Part shown: positions 9,963 to 21,664 of the stretch, in pieces
Position numbering within the stretch: the stretch's first letter is position 1
Layout: every line of letters begins with the position of its first letter
Assembly (NCBI GenBank): GCA_037127315.1
Contig: JBBBDQ010001944.1
Location: forward strand, 1,039,001 to 1,103,000
Origin: Ascarosepion bandense
Lineage: Eukaryota; Mollusca; Cephalopoda; Sepiida; Sepiidae
Length of the DNA: 64,000 nucleotides
Reading direction: 5' to 3'
Program-made: the position numbers and the translations under genes
Notes under the pieces: model-generated
Told to the model about the DNA's origin: nothing
The model's database searches: none
The model's input: the letters and a program-made list of their open reading frames with translations, nothing else

Positions 9963-10008
9963 GACGAATCTTGGTATGACTTTTATGGCACTCAGAACCG
10001 TCTCCCAG

Positions 10009-10536
10009 TATTTTTTTTTTATCGTTTCACCCCGAGCAAGGCATTCCACGGCCACTGTAGTGCAGGGGGTTACATAGGGAGTGATGGGGAAAGGATGGTT
10101 AGATATAGGAAATGTCAGAAGGAGGGTGATAGACGGGTAAGGGTACCGAGAATGAGGGTTGGTTAGATGGTGAGAGTGTTTGAGAGAATGGATGCAAGTT
10201 AGTGTGTTAGGAGGTGTCTATTAACCTTGCACTTAAACTCCTGGAGATTATAGCCGTCGGGGAAGCAGGCATGTGGAAGGGAATTCCACATGCGGGAAGT
10301 GCGAGAAAAGAAGCTGTTGGATAGAAATTGCGGTTACATTTTATCGGTTTCACTGTGAAAGGGTGGGACCTAGTTGCCAATCTAGTATCTCGTGTAAATT
10401 CGTACCTAGGTGGTACCAATGACTTAAGTTCATCGGAGCAGAGGCCATGAAAGTACTTGTAGAAGAAGCAGAGGGAAGCCACGTCACCTCGGTGAGAGAG
10501 TGATTGCAGCCGGTCCGCCAAGTTGAATAGGTACAT
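10009..10536 (-). mobile_element. APE-type LINE 3' end in a chimera
   Basis: The minus-strand frame encodes the C-terminal region shared by all CR1/Jockey-like copies here (LADRLQSLSHRGDVASLCFF, then YEFTRDTRLATRSHPF). It is followed by the 3' UTR with CCTTGCTCGGGGTGAAACG and an A tail (T run at 10009-10020). Its 5' side is joined directly to RTE-like sequence at about 10537. It is a non-functional fragment. Confidence 0.8.
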
Positions 10537-10905
10537 CCTTGTTTTACACCCATTTCTCTCTTTGTATATCGAGTGAACTCACTTTCTGTCCGTATGCAGG
10601 CAGTTTGCTGTGAGTAAATGTTCGTGATGTAAATATTCTTCATATCCATAATCGTCTTGGGTGTTCTTAAAACGAGGGTTATTTCCTGGTCATCCGATGT
10701 GCAGCATTGGACCCATTTTTCTCCTCGGTCATTGCGATTTTCTAGTTGAAAGTTGCTAATTCTTACCCCTTCCGTCTTTTTTTCTATCTTGGCATCCAAG
10801 TTACCCATGATACTGCATTTCGAATTCATTTCAGCTTTGATAAAATCTGTTATAAGACAAAACTCGTAGGCGAGAAACATATACCTTTTCCTCTTGTTTT
10901 CTTTA
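10537..10905 (-). mobile_element. RTE-like endonuclease and RT remnant fused to another LINE
   Basis: The minus-strand frame reads GNLDAKIEKKTEG...NRNDRGEKWVQCC (the C-terminal part of an APE endonuclease). It then jumps to IYSQQTACIRTE and KREMGVKQGC (the reverse transcriptase segment before the palm). The intervening endonuclease end and RT fingers are missing. After GVKQGC the frame enters the different LINE at 10009-10536. So there are two junctions: an internal deletion and an inter-family switch. Confidence 0.65.
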
Positions 10906-10909
10906 TTTA

Positions 10910-10972
<63 letters not shown>

Positions 10973-10977
10973 CCCTA

Positions 10978-11273
10978 TTTTCAGATGGCTAGTATTAGAC
11001 AACTAAAGTTCCTGGGATATGCAATGAGGGTAAGAAGAAAGGCTTGGAGAACCTGATACTAACAGGCCAGATAGAGGGAAAAAGAGACAGAGGAAAGCAG
11101 CGGATAACATATTTGAAGCACCTGATCAGTTGGATGAGGGAACGAGGGTTGCACGGTGCACCAGAAGAAAGCTTGTTAAAGCGACCAGAGATAGGGAGAT
11201 GTGGAAATCCATGATCGCCTACGTCCTAAAAGAACATTGCACATAGAAGAAGAAGAAGAAGAAGAAGAAGAAG

Positions 11274-11305
<32 letters not shown>

Positions 11306-11320
11306 TTAATTTTGGGTGAT
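10978..11320 (+). mobile_element. RTE-like LINE 3' end with (GAA)n tail
   Basis: C-terminal coding remnant (ASIRQLKFLGYAM, TGQIEGKRDRGKQRITYLK, RDREMWKSMIAYVLK) followed by a (GAA)n tail at 11247-11303. It lies directly after the (TA)n tract at 10916-10970. Confidence 0.8.
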
Positions 11321-12040
11321 TTACTAAATAAGAAGAGATTTCTTTAAAAGTTGAAGAGTACAATCATTATTTGTTGAGAAAAATATCCGAAGTGATAAAA
11401 AAGTGGAAAATACAGATTCGGATTCACTGGGTGCAGAATTGCTTTTGTTAGAGGAAGTAAGCGCAATTCTCAAATCTAATTACTTAAGTTTAGAAAAAAT
11501 ACTGTCAAATGGTTTTGACTATAATTGATCCTTGGTCATAAAGCTAAGACTCGGAGAGTTAGAGAAAACACAAAGTGTTCTAGCCAAGTGGACAAAGACT
11601 AGCGTTTTAATATTGAATGCAACAAGGCTGAAGCTAACGAAGATTAGAACGAAAATAAATTGACTGACCACCAATGTAAGGGCGCTAAGACAAAAGATAG
11701 CTAATACTATTGAGGCGTCGATGAACAAGGTACAGGGATTAAAAAGGTTTATACAGTAAGATTATCAGCTGATAGCTCTCCTTAACAAAATACGACAGGC
11801 TAGCCAGTCCGTAACAATTTTGCTAGTGCATGTGAGAACTCAGCTGTACATGTTGTCTTTGGGTCACGTGTCCCCGAGTATAGTGACCACTGGACATTTA
11901 AGGAATTGTTAATCAAGATACAAACAGAGGGAAGAAGAAAATAACAATCAGGTCCCTAACGTCAACACCGCAGTTTTTCTTCTTTTTAATAAAACTTTAA
12001 TGGAAAAAAAATTCAGTGAAACGGGACCTGCGATGAATTG
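11321..12040. other. Unassigned AT-rich sequence
   Basis: No recognisable gene or repeat family. Confidence 0.35.
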
Positions 12041-12041
12041 A

Positions 12042-12130
12042 AGCAGACAAACTGTTTCGCTGTATCACAGCTCATCAGTACGGTTAGACATCCGATTGCT
12101 TTTAACCCATGATTAAAACCCAAACCGCAC
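12042..12130 (-). mobile_element. Hammerhead SINE (family S2), copy D, 3' fragment
   Basis: Minus strand. The ribozyme core is intact: CUGAUGA (12072-12078), stem II GCUG/CAGC, GAAA, stem III ACA/UGU with loop GUU, and C at the cleavage site. The 3' strand of stem I is replaced after UGC by unrelated sequence, so only a weak stem I remains. The tRNA-like part is truncated. Confidence 0.75.
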
Positions 12131-12394
12131 AAATAGCTTGATAGTGAAATTTAGAAATTCTCTATTTTTTGCTAATTGATTTTGATTTTGGTAGAACTTT
12201 TTCCAGCTGAATTACACAAGATGGCAAAACCATTGTTAGGATTTCATATTGTGTAACGATTTTTTATTTTACATTCGAAGCTTTCTGAGTGAACCACGTT
12301 ATTTGTGTCTCTAATGTCTAAGAACAATGTGACGTAGTAAAGGCTTCAACGATGAAGAAAAGTCTATCACCATCAAGAAATGGGTCTGTCACTT

Positions 12395-12860
12395 TTCTTC
12401 ATATCATTTTGAAGAAGATAGAAGCTTTAGATTGCTATGTGTTGTCATTTCTTCAATATGGTAGTGAATGCCAGAAAATATCATGAAAGGTGAAGGAAAA
12501 ACTTGAAGCAGCTGAAATCAATAACATGGATCGAGCATGTGAGCAATGATGAGGTTTTGGAAAGGATGGGAAAAAAAGGAAATTAATACTGAACATCAGG
12601 AAGAGACAGCTGAATTTCCTGGGACATGCAATGAGGAAGGAGAGCTTGGAGAACCTGATACTAACATGCGAGATAGAGAAAAAAGAGACAGGGGAAAAAC
12701 GGATAACATATTTGAAGGACTTAATCAGGGGGATGATGGAACGGGGGTTGCATGGTGTAACAGGAGAAGGCCTAAGAGCCACTATGGATAGGGAGACGTG
12801 GAAAGCCATGATCGCCTACGTCCTGAAGGGACAGGGCACATAGAAGAAGAATAATAAGTA
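12395..12860 (+). mobile_element. RTE-like LINE 3' end
   Basis: Contains the RT C-terminal block (LKAAEI...SNDEVLE, FLGHAMRK, LKDLIRG, RETWKAMIAYVLKG) in shifting frames and a short GAA tail at 12843-12852. Of the local copies it is among the closest to the 34 and 48 kb fragments. Confidence 0.8.
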
Positions 12861-13449
12861 GCTTTAATGACAGATTCAACGATAAATCAACTTTATAAAC
12901 CTATAATTCACTCATACTAGAGTAACACAGAAACTGATCACCTTGAGACACTTGTTCCTTAATGAAATTTATTAATGTTTATAAATGATTAAATTATGAT
13001 TAGAAAGGAAAATGGCGTCAAAATCTATTTTAACACATTAATTTACTATATATACTATAATTTCTAAAGAATTAACGGATTCTATTTGAATCCGACATAC
13101 GTTTATTACATGAAAGTTTATTTTTAATAAATACCCCTGTTTATGTAACAAAAATATGTCGGATTAAAAAGTAAAATTTATTAATTCTTTTGAAATTGCT
13201 TTGTGTAAGTTTTCGAACATGAAACTGAACAGATATGCGTTTCAACAAAAGTCTGAAAAAGCGAATATGTTTTAAAGACAGACTAAAATCTTGCTTCGTC
13301 ATAAAGCTCTTTGTAGCCAAGAAATTACCCATGGATAAGACGATGGTTCTTTCTAAAAATGGGGATCGATATTCGAATCCTAAATACTCACACTCCTTTG
13401 AAATTCTAATCGATTACGCAGCTCGATCGACTAAATAAATTTTGCTTAA
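12861..13449. other. Unassigned AT-rich sequence
   Basis: Nothing recognised. Open frames on both strands near 13141-13438 lack motifs. Confidence 0.35.
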
Positions 13450-16400
13450 AATAATTGACCTGTCACGGTTGCGTAGGCTTACCTCAGCGACTCAAAATGG
13501 CTAGAGTCGCGTGTATGTTCTTCAATGGCGTGTGGAGATAGCAAATTAGCGATCTCCGGAGAGAGGTACTATTTTGCTATTGTAAATGATTTTGGCGTTT
13601 AAATTTCGTTTCGATGTAAATGGTGAAAGGTTTTTAGTAATATTGCTGTTTGAAAGAATTTTTAAGGGTTGTGTCAGTATAGTATCGGTCATTCTGAACC
13701 CCACCTCGCCTTCTTAGCCTGGGTATAGAACTATGTGCAGTAGGCCATTCTTTCTCTCTCTCTCTTCCGATTTCAACTAGCCAAAGATGGTGGGAGACTT
13801 GCCTAAATTTGTCTGGGAAAATTAAAGAACGGAATCCTACTTCGTCGCGGAGAATATCCGTTTAACTTTTTCAGTTTGTCTTCTACCTGGTATGTTGAAT
13901 CCTGCTTTTTGTCTTTTTAATTTCTGTCTTTTTCATTTTTGTCTGTTTAATTTTTGTCTTTAATTTTTGTTTGAATTTGTTTGAATTATTTAATTATTGC
14001 TACTAACAGAGGTACTATTTTGCTATTGTAAATAATTTTGGCGTTTAAATTTCGTTTCGAATAAAACTAATTTTATTTTTTTTATTGGAGTAGATAGTAC
14101 CCACTATCACCCGGTTTTACACTCCACCCACTTCTTTTTTTGTTACTTGTTTAGGAAGGGGTTTCCGGTTCACTTCCTTTCTCCTTCGGTCTTAGTATTA
14201 GTTCGGCTGGAAGCTCTTTGCAGTAATTGAGCATGGTGGCGACGCCTCTTCATTCTGAGGGTACCGGTTTGGCAGTTTCCTTGTTGCTGCTTCCGACTGG
14301 AAATTAGGAGCCCGAACTTTTGCGTAGCTTCTTAAGAGGCCGTTATGATCGACAGTTGAATAATATCGGGGTTCCTGTAGTATAATTTCGCGCATGGACG
14401 GGCGTCCCTGCATGAATCTCCGGTGGGCAACCCCGAGGCCACATTATGCTGCAAGCTGCGCCAGTCTCCATCCTTCACTTGCTGCATTTAGTGACGGTCT
14501 GATTTTACTCTAGACCTCTCTCCCTCTCTCTCCAACCAAACGACTATGAAATCAAACAAACGAAATAGCAAAACTAAACCAGCTAGTCTGCAAACGCCCA
14601 AACCTATCTCCTTCACAAACATACGTGGTATCCGGCTAACTTTAACAGCGTAGAATAATTCCTTCAAACTAACTCACCTGATATCTTAGCTATATGTGAG
14701 ACTAACCTTGACCCTTCTATCCCCTCCTCTGAGTTTTTCGTTCCTGGTTACCTTCTTTCTTCAGGATGGACTCCAATGTCCATATGCATGGGCTTGGTGT
14801 TTATGTCAGCGAACACCTCCCTCTAGCCAGGGTAACATCTCTCGAATCCCTGGATCATTCTTTTACGTGCTTCCGTCTCTCGCTTCTAAGCTCGATTTGC
14901 TATCTCTTTTTCTTCTACCGCTCCTCCTCCTCCTCCTTCGACTGTTCGGTACTTGATAGCATCTTTACTAATATCGACAAGGGTATTTCTTCTCATCCAT
15001 CTGATCATATATGTGTGCTTGGTGACTTTAACGCCCACCACATCAAGTGGCTGGAAAACTCTGTCACCGACCTTGCTGGGATCCGCGCCATGAATTTTTC
15101 AATAACCCAAGCTCTTACGCAAGTGGTGGACTTTCCCACTCGTTTCTCTAATAACTCTAAATGAAGAGGCTCTTTACTAGACCTCTGCTTCTCTTCCATC
15201 CCAGACTCTTGCACTACCAGGCAGCTCTGCCCCCTCGAAAACTCTGACCACGTCGTTTTTCCGTCAACATCTCAATTCACTCTCACTCTACCCAAGGAAC
15301 CCAGACCAGCAGAAAACCCTACTGCTACCAGAGAGCAGACTGGAATTAGTTCCGAGACTTCCTCTGTGACGTCCTCTGGAACAACGTCTTCGAGCTTCCC
15401 GTCGAAGACTGTGCGTCCGATGTCCCCTCTTGGGTTAAGGCTGGCATCGATGCTTTCATCCCTTCCAGGAAATTCCAGCTTAGATAAAATTCTTCTCCAT
15501 GTTTCTCGCCCGCTTGTTCGACTGCCATTGCCCGCCGGAACCATTTCTTCCGGCTCTATCGAAGCCACTCGTCAATCCAAAAAGGGCGCCTTTTCGCCTC
15601 AGCTCGTAATAAGTGTAAAAACGTGCTTCAATACCCCACTAATCGATGAATTTGTGGTCCTAACCTTCTCTACAAACAAGGCTGAATGCTTTGATCGTAG
15701 ATTCTTTACCAATTCGACAATGGATTCGTCAGGAGTACCTACTCCCGACTTCCCACCTAGAACGAAGGCTCAACTGAATAACGTCAACATTACACCCTCT
15801 CTGGTCTCTAAGATGATCTCAAAACTTGACCCTCACAAAGCGAGCGGTGGTGACGGAATCTCAATCATAGTCCTGAAGTAATGTGCCCCAGAACTTTCCT
15901 CTGTCCTCTCTAAACTCTATAACTTCTGCCTATCTGCTTCCTATTTTCTGCCTGTTGGAAGTCCTCCTCTGTAGTTCCTATATTTAAGAATACTGGCGAA
16001 CACTCGGACCCCGCTAATTACCGCCCTATCAGCCTCCTTCCGATCTTTGGCAAAATTTTCGAAGCTATTATCAACGCTGAGGTGATCCAGCATCTCACGG
16101 CCCACAGGCTTCTCTCGGACAAACAGTACGGTTTCCGCTCCACCAGGTCTGCTGCTGATATGCTAACGACCATTACCGAGTACATATATCAGGCTCTCGA
16201 CAAGAATGGCGAAGCACGAAACGTTGCCTTGGATATCTCCAAAGCGTTCGACAGATCTGGCATGCTGGCCTTTTATGCAAACTGCGGAGTTATGGTATAA
16301 CTGGAAATTTGTTTGATCTAATCCAGTCATTCCCCTCTAACCGCTCATTGAAGGTAGTATTAAACGGACATGCCTCCCAAAACTATCATACGAACGCTGG

Positions 16401-17200
16401 CGTCCCTCAAGGATCTATCCTATGTCCCACGCTCTTTCTGATCTACATTAATGATCTCCCAGATGCAATTAGATCCCAAGTAGGTATGTACGTCGATGAC
16501 ACCACAATTTAATCTCGCCTAGATCAAAAACTCGGTGTGGACGACAAAACAAACCTCGCTGCCGAGCTTGAAAAGGACCTCCAATCCGTGGTGGACTGGG
16601 GTAGGAAGTGACTCGTGAATTTCAATGCTTCCAAGACGAAGCTGCTATCACTTAACCACCATAGACAATCGCACCTACCTCCCATTAGCATGGAACAGGC
16701 TTGCCTCCCTGAGAGTAAAACACTACGCCTCCTTGGCCTTACACTCTCTGATGGAATGACTATATCGAATCCATTGCTAAGTCCGCTGCTATAAGGTCGG
16801 TTCTCTGTGCAGGGCCCGGAAATTTTTCCCATCTGAATCTACCATTCGCCCGTGTATTAGATACTGCTGCCACATCTGGTCGGGTGCCCCTGCTACTCTC
16901 CTCGGGCTTCTTGACAAAATACAACGGAGAATCTGTAACGTGATCGATCCTGACTTGGCGGACCGGCTGCAACCACTCTCTCACCGGCGTGAAGTGGCTT
17001 CCCTGTGCCTCTTCTATAAGTACTTTCACGGCTTCTGCTCCGATGAACTTAGGTCAATGATGCCACCTAGGTACGAATTTACACAAGATACTAGATTAGC
17101 AACTAGGTCCCACCCTTTTGCAGTGAAACAGATAAGATGTAACCGTAATTTTTATTCCAACAGCTTCTTTTCTCGCACTTCCCGCCTGAGGAATTTTTGA
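13450..17200 (+). mobile_element. APE-type non-LTR retrotransposon, near full length, inactive
   Basis: The order is 5' UTR (13450-14545), AP-like endonuclease (about 14546-15270), reverse transcriptase (about 15720-16600) and a C-terminal domain (about 16700-17195). The endonuclease shows ICETNLDPS near 14690 and LGDFNAHH near 15020. The RT shows LDPHKASGGDG, NYRPISLLP, AFDR, GVPQGS and MYVDDTTI, where the last is the palm motif with YVDD in place of YADD. The C-terminal part (LADRLQPLSHRREVASLCLFYKYFHGFCSDEL) links it to seven other copies here. CR1/L2/Jockey affinity is inferred from motif style. Many stops and frameshifts make it dead. Its 3' UTR is missing beyond 17200, where unrelated sequence begins. 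The 5' UTR repeats GGTACTATTTTGCTATTGTA at about 13566 and 14012. Confidence 0.85.
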
Positions 17201-18177
17201 CAGAAGTGGTGGTGTTCAATGTAGCCCTTTTTTATTGGCTGGTTGTGGGCGCTCATTGGCTAAGCGATGGCTGTTCAGGTGCATGAAAGCACAGTAAGCT
17301 CATTCAGAGACAGGCTGGTCTTTGGCGAGGAGAGTAGCTTACCTGAGATTGAGGAATGGTGATTTGTGGAATTCATTTGCCTGATCAGATTTGCTTTACT
17401 AAAACATAACGATAAAGTTATAAAATATACTTTTACTATATTTCCTACATATCCCTTTAGAAGTTAAACTTTGGATGGAAATACGTTATTTGTCTATTTT
17501 ATCTTTTGCTACATCCTATTTTACTAATGTCTATCTTATGCAAAGCCCCAGAGCCCCTCAAAGTAGAGGGCACTAATTGATATTCTTGTATGACCGTCAA
17601 CTTTGTATGTTTTTAATTCTTTCTTATAATTTACCCACTCATTGCCAGCTTTTTAAAGACTAAAATTTCGGATGAGAGAAATTTGTTTACAGTGCTACGT
17701 AATAGCAAATGGACCCTTAGTTCATAGAGTGTTCGGCGCCGAAGCTGTTTAATGTCGGTGATCAAACGCCAAATGGTATTGTTAACCTGATTTGACTGGA
17801 GGCATATTGGCGCTATAAAAATTGTAACTAGTTTTAGAACTGTCAGCTACTTTTATGGTTATCATATTCTCTAATTAATGGCATACATCAGTTTTAAGTA
17901 ACCATGCAACCGAAAGCTATTCCCTGGGTAGGCTCATTTTTAATAAAAGATCGGCAGTTGCTCATGCAGGACGTCTCCCCTCTCAACGCTACCGATGTTG
18001 TCCATAGCAAAGGTTAAGGCGAATACAGCTCGACACCAGGACCGTTGCCAAAAGAAAAACTAAACATGGTATTGCAGTGTATCAGGAAATTCATCCTAGG
18101 ATAATAATTAGTATTCTAGTATTGTTGACAATCGTGGCTACAGATCCCACACTGCTCTACTCTTTACACATAGCTGA
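17201..18177. other. Unassigned sequence after LINE breakpoint
   Basis: ATTGGCT appears twice (17238 and 17258), suggesting worn promoter-type DNA such as an LTR, but I find no paired end. Otherwise nothing is recognised. Confidence 0.3.
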
Positions 18178-18396
18178 ATGTTTTGAATTCAGAATTGTCC
18201 TTCTTTTAGTCAGGTAACCAAACAGGATTAGACGTCACAGACTGAACTACTATTTACACATAGTTAAAAGTTTTGAATTCAGAATTGTCTTCTAAAACCG
18301 TTGCTACTCATAACTATATAATTAGATGCAAGATAGATTCATATTCCAACGATATCACCACGTAATTGAATGTAATAAACGCGACTGGAATTGTAA
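18178..18396 (+). repeat. Second copy of the 9659 repeat, two subunits
   Basis: Near identical to 9659-9962 but with one internal unit fewer. The 3' end CGCGACTGGAATTGTAA is shared. Confidence 0.8.
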
Positions 18397-18580
18397 CTTG
18401 GCTATCCGAATCACCAGTCCGTACCACAATCCTTCACCGTGCCTCACAAGGACTAGTTTAATGTCTATGTAGTTTTGGTTTTAGTGGTTAAAATCGTCAC
18501 GCCTCAATGCGCACACTTCGGTTGTAACTCACGACTAAAACAAAAACACCTTCTTTGAAAACAGAGTTTTTTTATGCAAG

Positions 18581-19618
18581 TGTTGGGAAGTCACCCTTTT
18601 TCACACACTCTATGGCCTCTTCCATGGTATACAAATAATTATTCCTACACAGAACGGGTTGTTGTTAGAGTTGCTGAGACTCTTCAACTATAACACTGTC
18701 AGATCTCTGCCTTCGGGTAGAGAGTGCTCTCTGCTTCCGAGCAGAGAGCAATAACCCAGTCGTGGTTCCGCCGAAGGGTAGAATCACGACTGGGCAAAAA
18801 TAGACAGCCATTTTCTGGCCGGGCCATATAGCCCGGAAATCCCAGTGAAAACTGACCATGTGTCACATGTTGCCCTTACTGGGAGGGACAACTAAATATA
18901 GTTGTTAGAGTTGCTGAGACTCTTCAACTATAACACTGTCAGCACTCTGCCTTCGGGTAGGGGGCGCTCTCTGCTTCCGAGCAGAGAGCAATAACCCAGT
19001 CGTGGTTCCACCGAAGGGTAGAATCACGACTGGGCAAAAATAAACAGCCATTTTTTGGCCTGGCCATATAGCCCGGAAATCCCAGTGAAAACTGACCATG
19101 TGTCACATGTTGCTCTTATTGGGAGGGACAACTAAATATAGTTGTTAGAGTTGCTGAGACTCTTCAACTATAACACTGTCAGCACTCTGCCTTCGGGTAG
19201 AGGGCGCTCTCTGCTTCCGAGCAGAGAGCAATAACCCAGTCATGGTTCCGCCGAAGGGTAGAATCACGACTGGGCAAAAATAGACAGACATTTTTTGGCC
19301 GGGCCATATAGCCGGGAAATCCCAGTCAAAACTGACCATGTGTCACATGTTGCTCTTATTGGGAGGGACAACTAAATATAGTTGTTAGAGTTGGTGTTTG
19401 TCAGAGCAGTTGAACCGCCGCTCGTTGGTCAGCAAGAATATAGACTATTACCCGGACTTACTTCTCGTATATATTTGACTCATACGGACAAGTATTCCTA
19501 AATCTACTAACCGTGTACAGGTTATATATATTTTATTCAATAGACTTGCATTTTTCCTCTCATATCTGTTTTGTGTTATTATTATATTTTGTGGTTTTCT
19601 AAACAAGAATCCACAACG
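18581..19618 (+). repeat. 5' LTR, 1038 bp, expanded by tandem repeats
   Basis: Matches the 3' LTR (22973-23156) at both ends but is over five times longer. The excess comprises three 240-bp tandem units (18661-19380) and about 135 bp (about 19413-19548) that is absent from the 3' copy. LTRs are identical at insertion, so the difference arose later or by recombination with another copy. Confidence 0.85.
18661..19380 (+). repeat. Three tandem 240-bp units inside the LTR
   Basis: Units start at 18661, 18901 and 19141 with GTTGTTAGAGTTGCTGAGAC, and the first 14 bases recur at 19381. The units are nearly identical. Each carries several strong hairpins: CTCTCTGC/GCAGAGAG, CCCAGTCGTG/CACGACTGGG, CCGGGC/GCCCGG, and ACATGTG/CACATGT. 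The 64-codon minus-strand frames that repeat here are by-products. Confidence 0.95.
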
Positions 19619-19935
19619 ATTTGGCATCGAAGATTCGAAGAAATTCACTCGGAAAGAAAATATTCAAGTCAGTCGCCACAACAATTTGGCGACGAAGAAT
19701 CCGTACAAGTTCACGCGGAGAAAAAAATACATTCTCACCAAACAATAATTTGGCGACGAGGATTCTTACAAGTCCACACGGAAGAAAAAAGATGTTGTCA
19801 CATCAGTCGTAAAGAGCAAATTGGTGACAAAAAAGAACGATCTTACGCATAACATCAAGAAAAAAACTTAGCATCGAGGACCTCGAAAATCACATAAGAG
19901 AAGAAGTCGACAACATCAAATTAGCGAAACAGTTT
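19619..19935 (+). promoter_or_regulatory. Reiterated primer-binding-site-like sequences
   Basis: Directly after the 5' LTR is TTGGCATCGAAGATTC (19621), the expected place for a tRNA primer site. Related copies follow at 19685 (TTGGCGACGAAGAATC), 19750 (TTGGCGACGAGGATTC), 19821 (TTGGTGAC) and 19868 (TTAGCATCGAGG), spaced about 47-71 bp. The leader seems to have grown by tandem duplication of the PBS region. Only the first is in the right position to prime. Confidence 0.65.
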
Positions 19936-19979
19936 TGAGCACAAGTCGCACAACAAAAATTGTGACGAATTATTTTTCT

Positions 19980-21140
19980 CCCCAATGAATGACTTTAACA
20001 AAGTGTGCTACAAACTGACACAAACAAGTTGTCGACACTAATAGCGAAAAACAAAAAAATAGAAGATTTTCAAAAGGGAATACTCGAAATTATAAAGAGA
20101 ACTGAAAAAAGACAATATCAATTAGAAATAAAACAGATGGAAATGCAAAAGGCTAACGAAATAGGACAGTTGGAAATGCAAAAGGCTAACGAAGAAAGAC
20201 AACCAGAAATACAAAAAAGACAAATAGAGATGCAAAAGCAAATTGAAGAAAGACAAATTGAAAAGCAAAAGGCAAACGAGGAAAGACAAACGCAACTGCA
20301 AGAACTGTTATTAAAATTAACAAGCACAGCCCTGGATAGGAACACGGAGAAGAAGGAGACATTTTCACAAGATGCGGTGTGGAACGCGATTGAAATTTTT
20401 AAATATTCAGTTGAAGAAGATAAAAATTTCGGAGAGTATTAAAGGCGATACGACGACATTTATAATATCGACTGTCTGCACTGAAGTGAGAAGAAAAAAT
20501 TAAAACTTCTACTCAGGAAATTAGGTACAAACGAACACGCCAAGTTCGTAGACTATATTCTCACTAAAAATACCAATGAGGCAGTGATAGGCCTCACAGA
20601 GCTATTTAGCTAAAAACCTCGTTGTTCCATAAAAGATGGAAATGCCTTAATCTTAGAAAAGACGAAAACGAGGACTATTCTACTTTTGCAGCTACCGTCA
20701 ATAAACATTGTGACGATTTTAAATTGTCGGAACTTACCCCAGACAATATCAAGTGTCTCATATTTGTCCAAAAACCAGTTGCTGCTAAAGACAGCGAAAT
20801 GAGGAAACACATGCTGACCAAACTGCAAAACGACCCAGGTCTAACATTACAATAATTGTCAGAAGATTGCCAGAAATGCCTCAGCATAAAGAAAGATAAC
20901 AAGGATATTGAAGAGTCAGAAGTAACGTACATTCGAAAGGTAAAAAGAAATTTACATTTTGTACCCTCCCCATAGACAAAACAAAATTATAATGCCAAAG
21001 AGAAAAAATACAGCGCTACGGTTGATAAGAATCCAGTAAAAGACAAGCCTCCCGCTTCTGCATGTTACAGATGTGGTGGATGGCATTGGCTTAAGGGCTG
21101 TCTTTTTAAATACAACAATTGTCGAGCATGTAGTAAGATG
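19980..21140 (+). pseudogene. gag-like region, broken
   Basis: An open part (20005-20442, 145 codons) is dominated by a heptad-like coiled coil of repeated EMQKANEERQ units and then enters a capsid-like stretch (SQDAVWNAIEIFKYSVEEDKNF...). Further capsid-like segments continue in other frames up to about 20930. The end carries two zinc knuckles: CYRCGGWHWLKGC (C-x2-C-x3-H-x4-C, about 21061) and CRACSKMGLKATIC, where the usual His is replaced by Leu. Stop codons at 20440, 20610 and later break the frame. It would form the particle and bind RNA if intact. Confidence 0.75.
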
Positions 21141-21524
21141 GGCCTCAAAGCTACGATATGCAGAAATAAAACTCAACCTAGTAGGGTAAGGTCTACTAGA
21201 GTGGAGGATGAAAATAAGGAAAATATCAGAAAATACGTTGAAATGGAAATTCTGAATAAAAAAATTAAATTTCAACTGGACTCGGGATCTGATTTGACGA
21301 TTATAAACTTACAAACATGGCGGAAGTTAAAGAGGCTGACCATGCTACACACTAAAAAAATTGCTAAATCCGTAACGGGGAAAAAATTCGGCGGCGAAAT
21401 TATAGTGAATGTAAAATTCCAGGGAGAAATTAAAAAAAATGAAATCTATGTGATGAGAAATACAGACAACCTAGTACAAATGGACCATAAGCTGCTTCTT
21501 ACCATATTTGGATCCAAGAAATGA
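21138..21524 (+). pseudogene. Protease fused in frame to RNase H remnant (RT deleted)
   Basis: Retropepsin-like active site FQLDSGSDLTII lies at residues 45-56 of the open frame, after the end of the zinc-knuckle region. At about residue 115 (near 21480) the frame passes directly into DHKLLLTIFGSKK, the C-terminal part of a gypsy RNase H, which continues out of frame as RLLRW...YLPSKK and HADGLSRL to 21650. The whole reverse transcriptase and most of RNase H are therefore missing, yet the junction keeps the frame. Confidence 0.8.
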
Positions 21525-21664
21525 CAACCTGTATATACCGCGAATAGACTCCTGAGATGGGGCACAATACTAATAAACTACAATTTTAAACTAGAATATT
21601 TACCATCGAAAAAATAGGGCACGCAGATGGACTATCGAGGCTGATTCCTAAGGAAAGTGAATAC

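Noticed and set aside
18665..19339. Three nearly identical 64-codon minus-strand frames
   Set aside because: They recur because of the 240-bp tandem units in an LTR. No start context or family match is evident.
18661..19395. Regularly spaced repeats that might suggest a CRISPR array
   Set aside because: Units are contiguous 240-bp tandem copies without unique spacers, in a eukaryotic LTR.
20118..20368. Antisense frames rich in Cys, Ile, Ser, Phe
   Set aside because: Shadows of the coiled-coil gag-like frame on the plus strand.
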